Shown here one piece after another: positions 17,351 to 26,914 of a stretch of 64,000 nucleotides of DNA. Source of the stretch: Nitrospiraceae bacterium (GTDB taxonomy: Bacteria > Nitrospirota > Nitrospiria > Nitrospirales > UBA8639); the NCBI GenBank assembly GCA_020632595.1, contig JACKFF010000004.1, forward strand, positions 248,001-312,000, in the 5' to 3' direction. Under the pieces are notes generated by a model, which was not told the DNA's origin, made no database searches, and saw nothing but the letters and a program-made list of their open reading frames with translations. Within the stretch, counting starts at the first letter, position 1. Every line of letters begins with the position of its first letter. The position numbers and the translations under genes are program-made.

Positions 17351-18537
17351 TGCATTTTTTCCCCATCTCGACACCCACCGTCGCGCTCTCTCTTTCTGAT
17401 GAAGGGCTGTGCCTGGTGGAAATCAAAAAACATTGGCGTAAAAGTTCGCTTCGACACATCGCCAGACTCCCGCTCTCCCCGGGGTCCCTTACGCTCTCTT
17501 CGACCAAGCCCAACATTGCTAATTTCGATGAGGTTCTTGCTCAGCTCAAGGCACTGGCCAAGCCCTATCGTCGCCCAATTTCCATCGCTCTCAGTCTCCC
17601 GGACATATGCGCCCGGACGAGCATTTTTGATTTTGCATCCTTTCCCACAAAAAAACCGGAGCAGACGGCATTGGTGAATTGGCGTTTTCAACAAGACCTC
17701 AAACTCGATACCTCCCAGGCACGCCTGGCCTTTGGCCTCTATGTGCCCACGTCGGTCAGGGATTCCCTCTCCCCGGATACCACAGAACATGTCAGAGTCT
17801 TAGGCACGGCCATTCGCCATGAAATTATTGAACAATATGAAAACATCTGCTTAGAGGCAGATCTCATCCCGACTTCTGTAGGAATGTCAGGGCTCGATGT
17901 TTTTGATCTGTACCGCCCCAACATCCAGGACAGACTCACGGCTGAAAACTCTTCTTGGACCTCTCATCCCCCAACATTCCTGTTCCTCTTCATCAGTCAT
18001 TGGGGGTTTACATTCTTGGCCTTTCAGGATGGCAGCCCACGTTTCATTCGCACGAAAGCTCTGGCCATCAAAACGGAGGCGCATGATCTTCAAGTTCCTT
18101 CACTGGATCCTGAGTCCGAGAAGCACGGGGAGACCAGAGATTATCGTCCGACATCCTCAGGAGATCCGTCTTCTGACGCACATCATGATTGCGCCACCGG
18201 CAATACTCCTTACCCTTCATACACCGCCATGAAGGTGGAAAAGGAAATCCTGGCCACATTGCAATATTATTTCGAGATGTTTCCCCCATCTCCTGCCACA
18301 GCATCTTGTCCGGTGAATCTGTTCCTCACTACCGATCTGACCCTTGGGCAGAGCCTTATGCCGCCTCACGATCACATTCAACAGACCCTTAAGGCCAGTG
18401 GAGGACATGAACCTCAAATTCGAGTCACCTCACTATCCCCTACCGCACATTTTCATCTATTACATACACACCTGGCGTTGAGCAGTCACCAGGAAGAAGC
18501 GGCATTACCAGGCTATGCCAGTCTGATGGTGGCATAA
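17350..18537 (+). CDS. pilM: PilM/GspL-like cytoplasmic assembly protein
   Basis: A 395-residue protein translated from ATG 17350, overlapping the gspE stop (TAATG). It is weakly similar to PilM: early AISLSxEGLCLVEIK-type strand (VALSLSDEGLCLVEIKKHWR), a LALSLP strand and a VNWRFQQDL segment, consistent with an actin-like fold. No transmembrane segment is obvious, so it fits PilM (cytoplasmic) better than GspL. It should join GspE and PilN at the inner membrane. Position just before PilN- and PilO-like genes is the strongest evidence; sequence divergence lowers certainty. Confidence 0.72.
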   Translation: MHFFPISTPTVALSLSDEGLCLVEIKKHWRKSSLRHIARLPLSPGSLTLSSTKPNIANFDEVLAQLKALAKPYRRPISIALSLPDICARTSIFDFASFPTKKPEQTALVNWRFQQDLKLDTSQARLAFGLYVPTSVRDSLSPDTTEHVRVLGTAIRHEIIEQYENICLEADLIPTSVGMSGLDVFDLYRPNIQDRLTAENSSWTSHPPTFLFLFISHWGFTFLAFQDGSPRFIRTKALAIKTEAHDLQVPSLDPESEKHGETRDYRPTSSGDPSSDAHHDCATGNTPYPSYTAMKVEKEILATLQYYFEMFPPSPATASCPVNLFLTTDLTLGQSLMPPHDHIQQTLKASGGHEPQIRVTSLSPTAHFHLLHTHLALSSHQEEAALPGYASLMVA

Positions 18538-19148
18538 TGATCCCAAGTGTCCATAGGAATTTATCTGCACCCGGAATTACTTTTCTTCAATTGTCCCAAG
18601 TCGGGCTTACCCTTCTCACCGCCGGGGCACTCGCCCTTACGGCTTCATTCTGGTGGGAAGGAAACTCATTACATGAACAGATTGATGTCCTGGAAAACCA
18701 AGCAGCCAGTGTCGAGACGGCCAACCAAGAATTGGTTGCCCAAGCCAGAGCAGCCGGGCTTGACCTTTCGCACCAGGCCATTCGAGGCATTCCGTCAAAA
18801 ATCACTTTTGTGAAACAGGTTCGTGAACGCGTGGGATTTTCCTGGACACAATTACTGACTGATCTGGAAACAGCCATTCCTTCGGATATCACCCTGAACT
18901 CGGTGTCTCTCGATGAAAAAACCGACACAATCCTTCTCCAAGGTTCGGCCGCATCTTTACCCGACCTCAATCGACTCCTTCACCATTTAGAGAAGCACCC
19001 AGCCTTTCAGAATGTATTGCTATCGCAGCATTCCACAAAAACGACCAAAGAGGAACAAGGTGGCTCACATAGCGTATTTTCGCTCACCGTCACCTATGAT
19101 GGCCGACATCCAACTTCTCACCTGGCAAAGGTTCCCACGCAACGATGA
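18537..19148 (+). CDS. pilN: PilN-like inner-membrane protein
   Basis: A 203-residue bitopic protein: a short cytoplasmic N-terminus with NLSA, a single TM helix (about residues 20-42), a coiled-coil stretch (about 48-78) and a ferredoxin-like domain with the PilN motif FSWTQLLTDLETAIPSDITL. PilN pairs with PilM through its N-terminus and with PilO in the periplasm. Start and stop overlap both neighbours by one to four bases, so the genes are tightly coupled. Confidence 0.82.
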   Translation: MIPSVHRNLSAPGITFLQLSQVGLTLLTAGALALTASFWWEGNSLHEQIDVLENQAASVETANQELVAQARAAGLDLSHQAIRGIPSKITFVKQVRERVGFSWTQLLTDLETAIPSDITLNSVSLDEKTDTILLQGSAASLPDLNRLLHHLEKHPAFQNVLLSQHSTKTTKEEQGGSHSVFSLTVTYDGRHPTSHLAKVPTQR

Positions 19149-19717
19149 ATTCTTTTCAGATCATACAAGGATCAAAGACGACGATCCGGATTTCAAAATA
19201 TTTAAGCCCGTTGTTCATCGTGACGGTCCTTGCCGGCTTGTCATCGGTCGGGATGTTTGCCTTCATCTTTTACCCGGCCCAGGACCGTTTTCAACACATC
19301 ACCGCCCTGAATCAAACTTCCTTGCATACCCAGACCACCATGCAGACAGCCAGGCAGACCCAAACCATTCTATCCACCATGTGGAACGCTCTTCCGGATT
19401 CCGCTGAATTCACAGATTTAAGTTTGGACATTGCCGATTTGGCGAAGCAAAATCACGTACAAATTCCTGGCATGGGATACGACTTCAAACCCCTCCCCCA
19501 TAAACTGGCCACGAAAGGCACATTTGCGTTTGAAGCCGCAGGCCCCTATGAAGCTATTCGAAAATTCATTTTCGAACTGGAGCAACGCTGGCCCTATCTC
19601 TTTATCGAAAAACTTTCCGTTGAAACATCTAAAAAACAGAAAGGGGTCATCTTTAAGCTGAAGGTCTCCACCTTTCTGAAAGAATTCCCTGAACCGGTTA
19701 AAAAAACAAAAACCTAA
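19145..19717 (+). CDS. pilO: PilO-like inner-membrane protein
   Basis: A 190-residue bitopic protein with one TM helix (about residues 22-42), a coiled-coil linker and a C-terminal ferredoxin-like domain (GTFAFEAAGPYEAIRKFIFE), the usual PilO plan. It should form a heterodimer with the PilN-like protein encoded just upstream. Its ATG lies within the pilN stop region (ATGA) and its own stop overlaps the next ATG. Confidence 0.8.
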   Translation: MNSFQIIQGSKTTIRISKYLSPLFIVTVLAGLSSVGMFAFIFYPAQDRFQHITALNQTSLHTQTTMQTARQTQTILSTMWNALPDSAEFTDLSLDIADLAKQNHVQIPGMGYDFKPLPHKLATKGTFAFEAAGPYEAIRKFIFELEQRWPYLFIEKLSVETSKKQKGVIFKLKVSTFLKEFPEPVKKTKT

Positions 19718-20313
19718 TGACGAATCAACGAAAATGGCTGGTGTTAGGAGGCTTATTATTGGCCTGGGGAATGGTGACGATCTTCCAAATGTGGGATTCG
19801 ACGCCAACAGATCCCCTACTTTCCTCTGCCACGTCAGGAGTTTCACTTCCCCCGATTAAAGATCTGGAGTTAGATCCAACATTTTCTAATCCGCGCCAAA
19901 CCGCAAAATTCTCTTTACCCCGCAATATCTTTGCACCTTTAGGCATGTCCCAGGTCGCCCACCAAAAAAAAATAGACAAGGCCCCCACTATTCACCCTCC
20001 CAAAACAACGTTCTCCCCGGCTCCCCCCCCACCCCCACCCCCAGGTCCCTCTATGGCCGATCTTGCAGGGCAACGGGCCAGAGAACAACTTAACCAATTC
20101 CGGTTCCTGGGATATTTAACCAAAGGGGGTGAAAGCCAGGCCTTTCTCACCAATGGGCAGGCCATCTATATCGTCAAACAGGGAGAGATGTTGGAAGGTC
20201 GCGTGCAGGTACACAAGATCGAACCAGAAACCGTGGTCCTATCCACCGAGGTGTTGGAAACCGGCTCGCATGTGCAGGCCACCATTCCTTTAACACCCGA
20301 TACCAGCGGATAA
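19717..20313 (+). CDS. PilP/GspC-like periplasmic linker protein
   Basis: A 198-residue protein with one N-terminal TM helix (about 7-25), a flexible region containing nine consecutive prolines interrupted by one alanine (about 100-112) and a C-terminal beta domain (FRFLGYLTKGGESQAFLTNG to QVHKIEPETVVLS) that resembles the HR domain of GspC or PilP. That domain normally docks on the secretin N-domain, linking inner and outer membrane parts. It is last in the operon. Assignment rests on position and domain shape more than on strong sequence identity. Confidence 0.7.
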   Translation: MTNQRKWLVLGGLLLAWGMVTIFQMWDSTPTDPLLSSATSGVSLPPIKDLELDPTFSNPRQTAKFSLPRNIFAPLGMSQVAHQKKIDKAPTIHPPKTTFSPAPPPPPPPGPSMADLAGQRAREQLNQFRFLGYLTKGGESQAFLTNGQAIYIVKQGEMLEGRVQVHKIEPETVVLSTEVLETGSHVQATIPLTPDTSG

Positions 20314-20360
20314 TCTCCTTCATAGCGTTTCCCCCCCGCATCTTGGTATCCTTTCCCATT

Positions 20361-21107
20361 ATGTATGAATGTTGCCGTGTTTTATTTCTTAGACTTTCTC
20401 AGCACACCACCTTATGGTGCCTGGCCGCAGTGATGCTGCACAGTGCTTTATTGGAGTCTCCAGGGCATTCCGCGACGTATGACTGTTTTGATGAATCCGG
20501 AACACGCGTTTTAACAGACAATCCAGCCCAACTCTTTAACTGCACACGATTGCCATCACAAAGCTCATCTCTTAGCAATCAATCGTCATCCACGACTGCC
20601 ACGCTTCAAGCCACCCCCATGTCTATTCCCGACCAACCACCTCCTGACACCCAGATTTCTACCCGTGTGTCCTCCCTGAATGAGGAAGAGCAGGACAGAC
20701 TTGTTAATCAGGAAATCACCATACCCCTCACCAAAAGTGGAGGATCATTTGTCGTTCCTGTCCTGTTGAATCAAGAACGATTCGCCCAACTCATTGTGGA
20801 TACCGGCGCCTCCATGACAGTCCTCTCGACTCAGGTCGCTATTGATCTCGGAATCCTGGGAACAACCGACAATGAACTCTTGACCGTCAATACCGCTGGA
20901 GGGTCAGTCCAAGTCAACATGAATTATCTCTCTTCCATCACGGTTGGAACCGCACGGGCCACCAATGTCGCCGTAGCCCTTCATGATCTTCCGGATATTC
21001 CTGAGCACATCGAGGGCCTTCTCGGCATGTCCTTCCTTAAACACTTTCTCGTTACGCTGGATGCGGAGCATGCTCAATTGATTCTCCGTCCCAAGCAAAA
21101 GCCTTAA
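20361..21107 (+). CDS. Retropepsin-like aspartic protease, exported
   Basis: A 248-residue product with an N-terminal hydrophobic export segment, a short cysteine-containing DUF4124-like region (TYDCFDESGTRVLTD) and then a clan AA protease domain: catalytic IVDTGASMTVLS near 150, a flap-like region and the IEGLLGMSFLKHF motif, as in bacterial retropepsin-like (TIGR02281-type) proteins. Such enzymes act as dimers with one DTG/DTGA per monomer. ATG 20361 is preferred to an upstream GTG (20343). The gene follows the pilus operon but has its own 47-base gap, so co-transcription is uncertain. Substrate is unknown. Confidence 0.82.
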   Translation: MYECCRVLFLRLSQHTTLWCLAAVMLHSALLESPGHSATYDCFDESGTRVLTDNPAQLFNCTRLPSQSSSLSNQSSSTTATLQATPMSIPDQPPPDTQISTRVSSLNEEEQDRLVNQEITIPLTKSGGSFVVPVLLNQERFAQLIVDTGASMTVLSTQVAIDLGILGTTDNELLTVNTAGGSVQVNMNYLSSITVGTARATNVAVALHDLPDIPEHIEGLLGMSFLKHFLVTLDAEHAQLILRPKQKP

Positions 21108-21390
21108 TCAAAAACGCTGTCTGTTCGGGATGTTCAGAATCCTTGGATCTGTGTGGCATGGCGTTGGTGCGAGGCAAGGGAGTGCCAGTTCATGGATTCC
21201 TGCGCCAACCTCGTCCCACCACAGAGAGGACTCTTGAAGGTTTTAATATTCCGTCTTCTCATTCACGCTTTGGAGAAAAACCCAACCGGAGAGAATTCAT
21301 TGAGCATTGAAAAATACTCGTCCGGTCATGCCCTGAGACCTCTCGAAGCGAAGGCCGCAGACACTTGGAAAGACAGAATGGAAATGGAAA

Positions 21391-22431
21391 TTATGGGTTG
21401 GAAGAAATCGGAGGCAGAGCCCCTAAATATGGAAAGGCGCCAACCTGGATCATGGAAGAATCGGACTGAAGACGAAAATCTCCATTTTCAGGACTGACAA
21501 AGCCGGGAGAAAATTTCACATCAGTTTTCCCTGCGCGCTCCGGAGCCGGCATGGGTGGAGTCCCTGTCATGACATAATCCCCCTGGTTACCTGACAAGGC
21601 GTTAAAGCCCAGCGTGGTGTGACTCCCCGGAAAAAACAAAAAACCGACTGCGCTCTGACTAATAATATTTCCCTGCACATCGGCTTGCACATCGTCATGA
21701 AAAGCAGCCCCGCCTCCGTTCTGAGCGAGGGTATTTTGAATCAACCGGGCTTTGGACTGATCCGTCATTAGCACGGCTTCATAGAGACTTCGGGTTATGA
21801 CATTCTGCTTGAGGGTCACATCAGAGTTTCCTCCGATAGCCACGCCATGATCATTATGGTAAATCAGATTGCCGGATAGGGTGCCTGTAGAATCCGCAAA
21901 TGCCACACCTGTGGTCTCACTCTCACCAATCACACAATCTTCCAAAAGAACATCCTGCACCTGTTGACTAAACACCATTCCATTGACACGAATCCGTGTT
22001 AATCGCACCCCACGGCCATTAAAAATTCCAACTCCCAATCCTCCATGTTGAATCACGGACAGATCTTGAATCCTCACATTCGTTGCCCCATACGGCCATT
22101 TACCAATATGGAGAGTCCCGACACGCTTTTTCCCGGTCAAAACGACCAGGTCCATGCCTTCACCGATAATCGACAAACCCTCCTTGCTATGCACCGTAAC
22201 ATCCTCGGCATAGGCTCCCCGTTTAATCAAAATCGTATCACCTGATGCGGCCTGATCAATCGCTTCTTGAATCGAGGTAAAATGCCCTGATCCATCCAAG
22301 GCAACCTGCCATACCGACGAGACAAGGGCCTCAGAAGGCGCAGGTTCCTCATTATTGGCAAACGCTAATCCGGCCAGAACCCACAAAATCAGTGCACATA
22401 AAAAGAGACCTCGTCGAATGATAGTCGGCAT
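21391..22431 (-). CDS. Secreted right-handed beta-helix protein (pectin-lyase fold)
   Basis: The 346-residue product has a signal peptide (RRGLFLCALILWVLAGLAFA) and then a parallel beta-helix: VALDGSGHFTSIQEAIDQAA, GDTILIKRGAYAEDVTV, and repeated strand turns such as SGNLIYHNDHGVAIGG and VTLKQNVITRSLYEAVL. The first part is the pectinesterase-like DUF1565 motif, and repeats resemble NosD/CASH. Function may be polysaccharide binding or lysis, but no catalytic motif can be fixed. ATG 22431 gives a standard signal peptide; an ATG at 22455 lies directly against GGGAGA, too close for normal use. It is convergent with the protease gene. Confidence 0.83.
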   Translation of the reverse strand: MPTIIRRGLFLCALILWVLAGLAFANNEEPAPSEALVSSVWQVALDGSGHFTSIQEAIDQAASGDTILIKRGAYAEDVTVHSKEGLSIIGEGMDLVVLTGKKRVGTLHIGKWPYGATNVRIQDLSVIQHGGLGVGIFNGRGVRLTRIRVNGMVFSQQVQDVLLEDCVIGESETTGVAFADSTGTLSGNLIYHNDHGVAIGGNSDVTLKQNVITRSLYEAVLMTDQSKARLIQNTLAQNGGGAAFHDDVQADVQGNIISQSAVGFLFFPGSHTTLGFNALSGNQGDYVMTGTPPMPAPERAGKTDVKFSPGFVSPENGDFRLQSDSSMIQVGAFPYLGALPPISSNP

Positions 22432-22607
22432 GTCTTGAACTCTCACGGTGTTCATTCTCCCTTATCAGGCTCTTGGCAGTCGATCGGCTCACCCAAAGAA
22501 AAGAACCCTCATCGAGTCAATAACCCAAGGCGTTTGGCAGGGTCAAGCTGGTGCCAAAATTTTCCCTCGTTTATTGTCGCTCCCAACCCCCTATGCTATG
22601 GTTGGCT

Positions 22608-23246
22608 ATGGTCGTCGTCGGGTTAACTGGAGGATTGGCATCAGGAAAAACGACCGTCGCCAAGATATTTCAATCGCTTGGAGCCAGGATTATTGACGCC
22701 GACAAACTGGCCAGAGCCGTGGTCCAACCCGGAAAGCCGGCCTGGAGGGATATCGTCAAGGAATTCGGGACACAAGTGCTTGCCGAAGATCACACCGTTA
22801 ATCGCCAGGCTCTCGCCGATATCGTATTTAAATCCCCTAAGAAATTACACGTTTTGCAAGCGATCATTCATCCCCGTGTCGCCCGGGAACAGGCCAAACA
22901 GGTGAAAAGCATGCGACACGAAGATCCCCATGCGGTTATCATTTATGATGCTGCGTTATTATTGGAAGCCGGTGCACACAGGCGTATGGATCATATCATC
23001 GTGGTGACCACCGACCGGGCCACTCAACTCGCCCGCGCCTGCCGGCGTGATGGGCTGACCAAGGCCCAAGCCCTCCGGCGGATCAGACAACAAATGCCCC
23101 TTCGTGACAAACTCGACTATGCCGACGCGGTGTTGGATGGAACATGGTCACGTACCCAGTTGCGCCATGCGGTCCAGTCATTGTATAGGACATATGTCAG
23201 TGAGGCGAGGTCACGAACGGCCCGCCGCAGCCTCAATACCCCATAG
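22608..23246 (+). CDS. coaE: Dephospho-CoA kinase
   Basis: The 212-residue product is CoaE: P-loop GLTGGLASGKTTVAK at the N-terminus, the IDADKLAR motif, IIHPRV and LLLEAG in the middle, and the lid region RACRRDGLTKAQALRRI. It phosphorylates dephospho-CoA, the last step of coenzyme A synthesis. Start codon choice: ATG 22608 puts the P-loop at residue 8, as in the family; earlier in-frame ATG 22593 and GTG 22551 would add foreign residues. trxB follows after 38 bases. Confidence 0.93.
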   Translation: MVVVGLTGGLASGKTTVAKIFQSLGARIIDADKLARAVVQPGKPAWRDIVKEFGTQVLAEDHTVNRQALADIVFKSPKKLHVLQAIIHPRVAREQAKQVKSMRHEDPHAVIIYDAALLLEAGAHRRMDHIIVVTTDRATQLARACRRDGLTKAQALRRIRQQMPLRDKLDYADAVLDGTWSRTQLRHAVQSLYRTYVSEARSRTARRSLNTP

Positions 23247-23284
23247 ACCGTTCAACGACATGTCTAACCGTAAGGAGTCCACGC

Positions 23285-24208
23285 ATGGTGCATGACGTCA
23301 TTATTCTGGGATCGGGCCCGGCTGGATTAACCGCCGCCGTCTATACCGCTCGAGCCAATCTTTCCCCCTTGCTCATTGATGGTTCGCAGCCTGGCGGACA
23401 ATTAACCATTACCACCGATGTAGAAAATTTTCCGGGATTTCCCAAAGGCATCATGGGGCCTCAACTTATCCAAGACATGCGGGCCCAAGCCGAACGGTTC
23501 GGCACGCAATTTCGCCAGGGGCATGTCACCAAGGTAGATCTCCAGGTGCGCCCCTTTCAGATCACGGTTGACGACGAGATCACTCTGGAAACCCGAACCC
23601 TGATCATTGCGACCGGGGCCTCGGCCAATTTACTGGGCCTGCCCTCCGAAAGCCGCCTCATGGGTCATGGTGTCTCGACATGTGCCACCTGCGACGGGTT
23701 CTTTTTTCGTGGCAAAGAGATTGCGGTCATCGGCGGCGGTGATAGCGCTGTGGAGGAAGCCACATTTCTGACCAAATTCGCGACAAAAGTCACCCTCGTT
23801 CATCGTCGCGATAAATTGCGCGCATCAAAAATCATGCAGGACCGGGCCATCAACAATGAAAAGATCGCCTTTCAATGGAATAGTACTCTTGAAGAGGTTC
23901 TGGGCGATGACGTCGTGAAAGGAATCCGGGTTCGCAATGTACAAACCAACCAGGTTGAAGAGATACCGGTAGCAGGCGTCTTCGTTGCCATCGGCCATAC
24001 ACCGAACACCAGCCTGTTTACCGGACTCATCGATATGGACGAGCAAGGCTACATCCGCACGCAGCCAAATCGGTCTACCACCAACATCCCCGGCGTTTTT
24101 GCATCAGGTGATGTGCAGGATTCACATTATCGGCAGGCCATTACGGCGGCCGGATCGGGATGCATGGCGGCCATCGACGCCGAGAAATATCTAGAATCAC
24201 TCCACTAA
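23285..24208 (+). CDS. trxB: Thioredoxin reductase
   Basis: A 307-residue NADPH-dependent flavoprotein: FAD-binding GSGPAGLTAAVYTARA, redox-active CATC at 133-136, NADPH-binding GGGDSAVEEA and C-terminal ASGDVQD. All features match the low-molecular-weight bacterial TrxB, which reduces thioredoxin. AAGGAG eight bases before ATG 23285 supports the start. The stop overlaps the thiI start (TAATG), so trxB and thiI are translated as a pair; reducing power from TrxB would also serve ThiI chemistry, which needs thiol turnover. Confidence 0.95.
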   Translation: MVHDVIILGSGPAGLTAAVYTARANLSPLLIDGSQPGGQLTITTDVENFPGFPKGIMGPQLIQDMRAQAERFGTQFRQGHVTKVDLQVRPFQITVDDEITLETRTLIIATGASANLLGLPSESRLMGHGVSTCATCDGFFFRGKEIAVIGGGDSAVEEATFLTKFATKVTLVHRRDKLRASKIMQDRAINNEKIAFQWNSTLEEVLGDDVVKGIRVRNVQTNQVEEIPVAGVFVAIGHTPNTSLFTGLIDMDEQGYIRTQPNRSTTNIPGVFASGDVQDSHYRQAITAAGSGCMAAIDAEKYLESLH

Positions 24209-25410
24209 TGCTTCATGTCTTAGTGCATTATCATGAACTCGCCCTCAAGGGAGGCAACCGAAAACACTTCGAATACCGGTTGGTCCATCATCTGCGGGGA
24301 GCACTGAAACCCCTGGCACATGTGCATGTCGAAGCACTCCAGGGACGAATACGGGTGAGCTTCGAGGATGAGGCGGCGTGGCCTCGCTTGCAGGAACAAA
24401 TCAAGCGCGTATTCGGCATCGTCAATTTTTCTTTGACCAGAGCCGTGCCATTGGCTTACGACCAATCCGACCTTACGGTTCTCAAAGACGCGATCATTGC
24501 GCACCTACCCACTCATCCTTATGCCACCTTTCGGGTCAGCACCAAACGGGCAGACAAGCGATTTGTCAAAACTTCAATGGACGTGGAACGAGAAATCGGG
24601 GCTGCTGTCGCCGACCATACCGGCAAACGAGTCAACCTTTCTCACCCCGATATGACGATTTTGGTAGAGTTAGTCCCGCCCTACGCCTACTACTCCTGTC
24701 AACGGGATGCCGGACCCGGGGGCCTACCGACGGGAACCGGCGGGAAAGTCATCTGCCTCATTTCCGGAGGCATTGATTCTCCAGTGGCAGCCTATCGCAT
24801 GATGAAACGTGGCTGTAAAGCCGTCTTTGTGCATTTTCACGGTCGACCATATCTCTCACGGGTTTCTGAGGAAAAAGTCCGCGATCAGGTCGCGTTGCTC
24901 ACGAAGTATCAACTGTCTTCCCGCCTTCATCTCATTCCCTTTGGTGATATTCAAAGCCAAATCGTCGTCACCACACCACCACCCGTGCGCGTCGTGCTTT
25001 ACCGTCGCTTGATGCTCCGCATCGCCACACGAATTGCCGAGCAGGAAGAGGCATGGGCCCTTACGACCGGGGACAGCCTGGGTCAGGTCGCATCCCAAAC
25101 GCCGGAAAATATTTCTGTCATTAACGAAGCCACATCACTTCCCATTCTTCGTCCCCTCATCGGAATGGATAAGCTGGAAATCACGCAACAGGCTCAAGCG
25201 CTGGGATCGTTCGAGACCTCCATCGAACCTGACCAAGACTGCTGCACCCTCTTTGTCCCAAAACATCCACAAACACGATGCCAGCTACCCCATATCTTCC
25301 AAGTCGAGCAAGCCCTCGATATTCCGCAGCTGGTCCAGCAAAGCCTGGAAGGGAAAGAATTGGTCACCTTCTCTCATGCAGAACGGATGGATCGGAGGGC
25401 ACCACAGTAG
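24208..25410 (+). CDS. thiI: tRNA 4-thiouridine synthetase ThiI
   Basis: The 400-residue protein has an N-terminal ferredoxin-like plus THUMP region (about 1-165), a PP-loop ATPase domain with SGGIDSP at 186-192 and a C-terminal segment with paired cysteines (QDCCTLF). It lacks the rhodanese domain of E. coli ThiI, as in Bacillus-type enzymes. ThiI adenylates U8 of tRNA and inserts sulphur; it can also feed thiazole synthesis, though the rhodanese-free form may serve only tRNA. ATG 24208 overlaps the trxB stop. A longer frame from 24160 runs inside trxB and is ignored. Confidence 0.93.
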   Translation: MLHVLVHYHELALKGGNRKHFEYRLVHHLRGALKPLAHVHVEALQGRIRVSFEDEAAWPRLQEQIKRVFGIVNFSLTRAVPLAYDQSDLTVLKDAIIAHLPTHPYATFRVSTKRADKRFVKTSMDVEREIGAAVADHTGKRVNLSHPDMTILVELVPPYAYYSCQRDAGPGGLPTGTGGKVICLISGGIDSPVAAYRMMKRGCKAVFVHFHGRPYLSRVSEEKVRDQVALLTKYQLSSRLHLIPFGDIQSQIVVTTPPPVRVVLYRRLMLRIATRIAEQEEAWALTTGDSLGQVASQTPENISVINEATSLPILRPLIGMDKLEITQQAQALGSFETSIEPDQDCCTLFVPKHPQTRCQLPHIFQVEQALDIPQLVQQSLEGKELVTFSHAERMDRRAPQ

Positions 25411-25546
25411 AATGCTGTTTCAGAGGTTCAAACGATCGCACTCCAGCAGACGGTAACCGTCCATACTTTGAATAAACGACATGACAATCCTGTTGAGCGA
25501 AATGGGCAAACCCTATGACCAAAGAAAAATCATCAATGAGGAAAAC

Positions 25547-26377
25547 GTGAGCATCATGCCTCCTACTATCCTGTTTACCTGGCTCTATCGTGTTTTTGTC
25601 GGATTACTGGTTATTCAGGGCCTATGGGAACCAATAAATCCTAATCTGCACCTTGGGGAACCTTCCGCCTGGGCCGAACCACACAGTATTTCGGAGGAAA
25701 AAACTCACCACAATCACACGACCCATTTTCAGGACGCTGCTCCGCAGGCCGGACAATGGGAAGGCTCACCGGAAGGGATTGCCTATAGCGAATTCAACCA
25801 TGCTCTCGCTGGAATCGGTGTCATTCTGGTGGGAGTCAGTGAATGGCAATCAGCCATGGGCTGGCAGACATTCATGTGGATTCGTTGGCTGTTGCCGGGC
25901 TCACTCATTGGATCAGGAATTTTCCTGCTGATCTGGAGCGATCATTTGGCATGGCCCATTGGCTCATGGACATTAGCCGAAACCTTATCCGGGAAAGACC
26001 CTGAAATGCTGCAACACAAAATATTCGGCATCCTGGCCTTGGCTGTCGGCCTAGTGGAAGGGTTCCTTCGGACAGGAAAATTTTCTCACATGTTCTGGCG
26101 ATCACTTTTGCCGGGTTTTGCACTGGTCGGTGGCCTTATGTTGTTTCGCCACATGCATGGCCTCCATCCAGGTGGCCACGACATTCAGACTCACCATAAC
26201 ATCATGGGCACATTGGCCTTGGCGGGTGGCCTAGCCTGGTTTGCCGGCGAGTTCATACCACGATCCCATGCCGCGTTACAGATGACTTCCCGCGTCAAAT
26301 TTGCATTTAAAATCCTCTGGGCTCTCCTCGTCATCACCATCGGCGTGCAATTATTTTTCTACTCAGAGTCCTCATGA
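25547..26377 (+). CDS. Seven-span membrane protein with histidine-rich loops
   Basis: A 276-residue product with an N-terminal hydrophobic segment, a histidine-rich periplasmic stretch (EEKTHHNHTTHF) and six more predicted spans. Histidines cluster in HMHGLHPGGHD and THHNIMG, so metal binding (copper is the usual suspect) or haem ligation is possible but not shown. Family not recognised. GTG 25547 has GAGG at good spacing; ATG 25556 (MPPTILF) and ATG 25481 are alternatives. A short palindrome (GACGGTAACCGTC) lies about 90 bases upstream. Confidence 0.65.
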   Translation: MSIMPPTILFTWLYRVFVGLLVIQGLWEPINPNLHLGEPSAWAEPHSISEEKTHHNHTTHFQDAAPQAGQWEGSPEGIAYSEFNHALAGIGVILVGVSEWQSAMGWQTFMWIRWLLPGSLIGSGIFLLIWSDHLAWPIGSWTLAETLSGKDPEMLQHKIFGILALAVGLVEGFLRTGKFSHMFWRSLLPGFALVGGLMLFRHMHGLHPGGHDIQTHHNIMGTLALAGGLAWFAGEFIPRSHAALQMTSRVKFAFKILWALLVITIGVQLFFYSESS

Positions 26378-26636
26378 GGTGCCCTCGCCACATAGCAATA
26401 AAGGAAAACCCGCTTATTGATCTACCTCATATCCCATATCCACTAGAGCGAATGAGTGCCATCATTCAACCCGTGAATCAACGATCCGGACCAACTGCCA
26501 AATGCAAAGGCCGTCTCATGAGAGCCCAATAGAGTACCGAATTCTTCAACAGTCCCCGTTCACCCTGTATCCTCCATTCACCAAAGATGTAACACTCCCT
26601 CTCGCCATGAGGATCAGGAGAGAATCCGAATACGGG

Positions 26637-26873
26637 TCATTCCCCGGATTCTCTCACCCAACCACCACACCCCAAGCGGTTTCCGTGGAAATTTTCCCAC
26701 AATATGGGATCAGGAATGGTGACCAAAGTAAAGGTTATTGCTCTCGGCTTCCCCACTTCAATGAACCCCTTTCCTGAATTCGCACCCTCATGGAGGACCT
26801 GGACTTCTTCATAGGCCCAGGACGGACCGACACCGAGAATCAAAAAGAGTAGTAAGAGGAAGACTTGAACCAT
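26637..26873 (-). pseudogene. Truncated remnant of a secreted protein
   Basis: A 78-codon frame begins with a perfect signal peptide (MVQVFLLLLFLILGVGPSWA) and continues YEEVQVLHEG, GKPRAITFTLVTIPDP, then stops. From memory this resembles the N-terminus of a family of exported proteins in nitrite oxidisers with a carboxypeptidase-regulatory-like beta domain, in which a glycine-rich SGK turn and a PDP-x-CGRI segment follow. Here the homology seems to fade after PDP and stops follow in all frames, so it looks like a decayed gene. It could instead be a genuine 78-residue secreted peptide. Confidence 0.4.
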
Positions 26874-26914
26874 GATAGTCTTCCAAAAGTTATAGATACG
26901 TATAAATCCGGCAG

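Noticed and set aside
21153..21497. Plus-strand 114-aa frame
   Set aside because: It runs into the antisense of the beta-helix gene and has no ribosome site or recognisable product.
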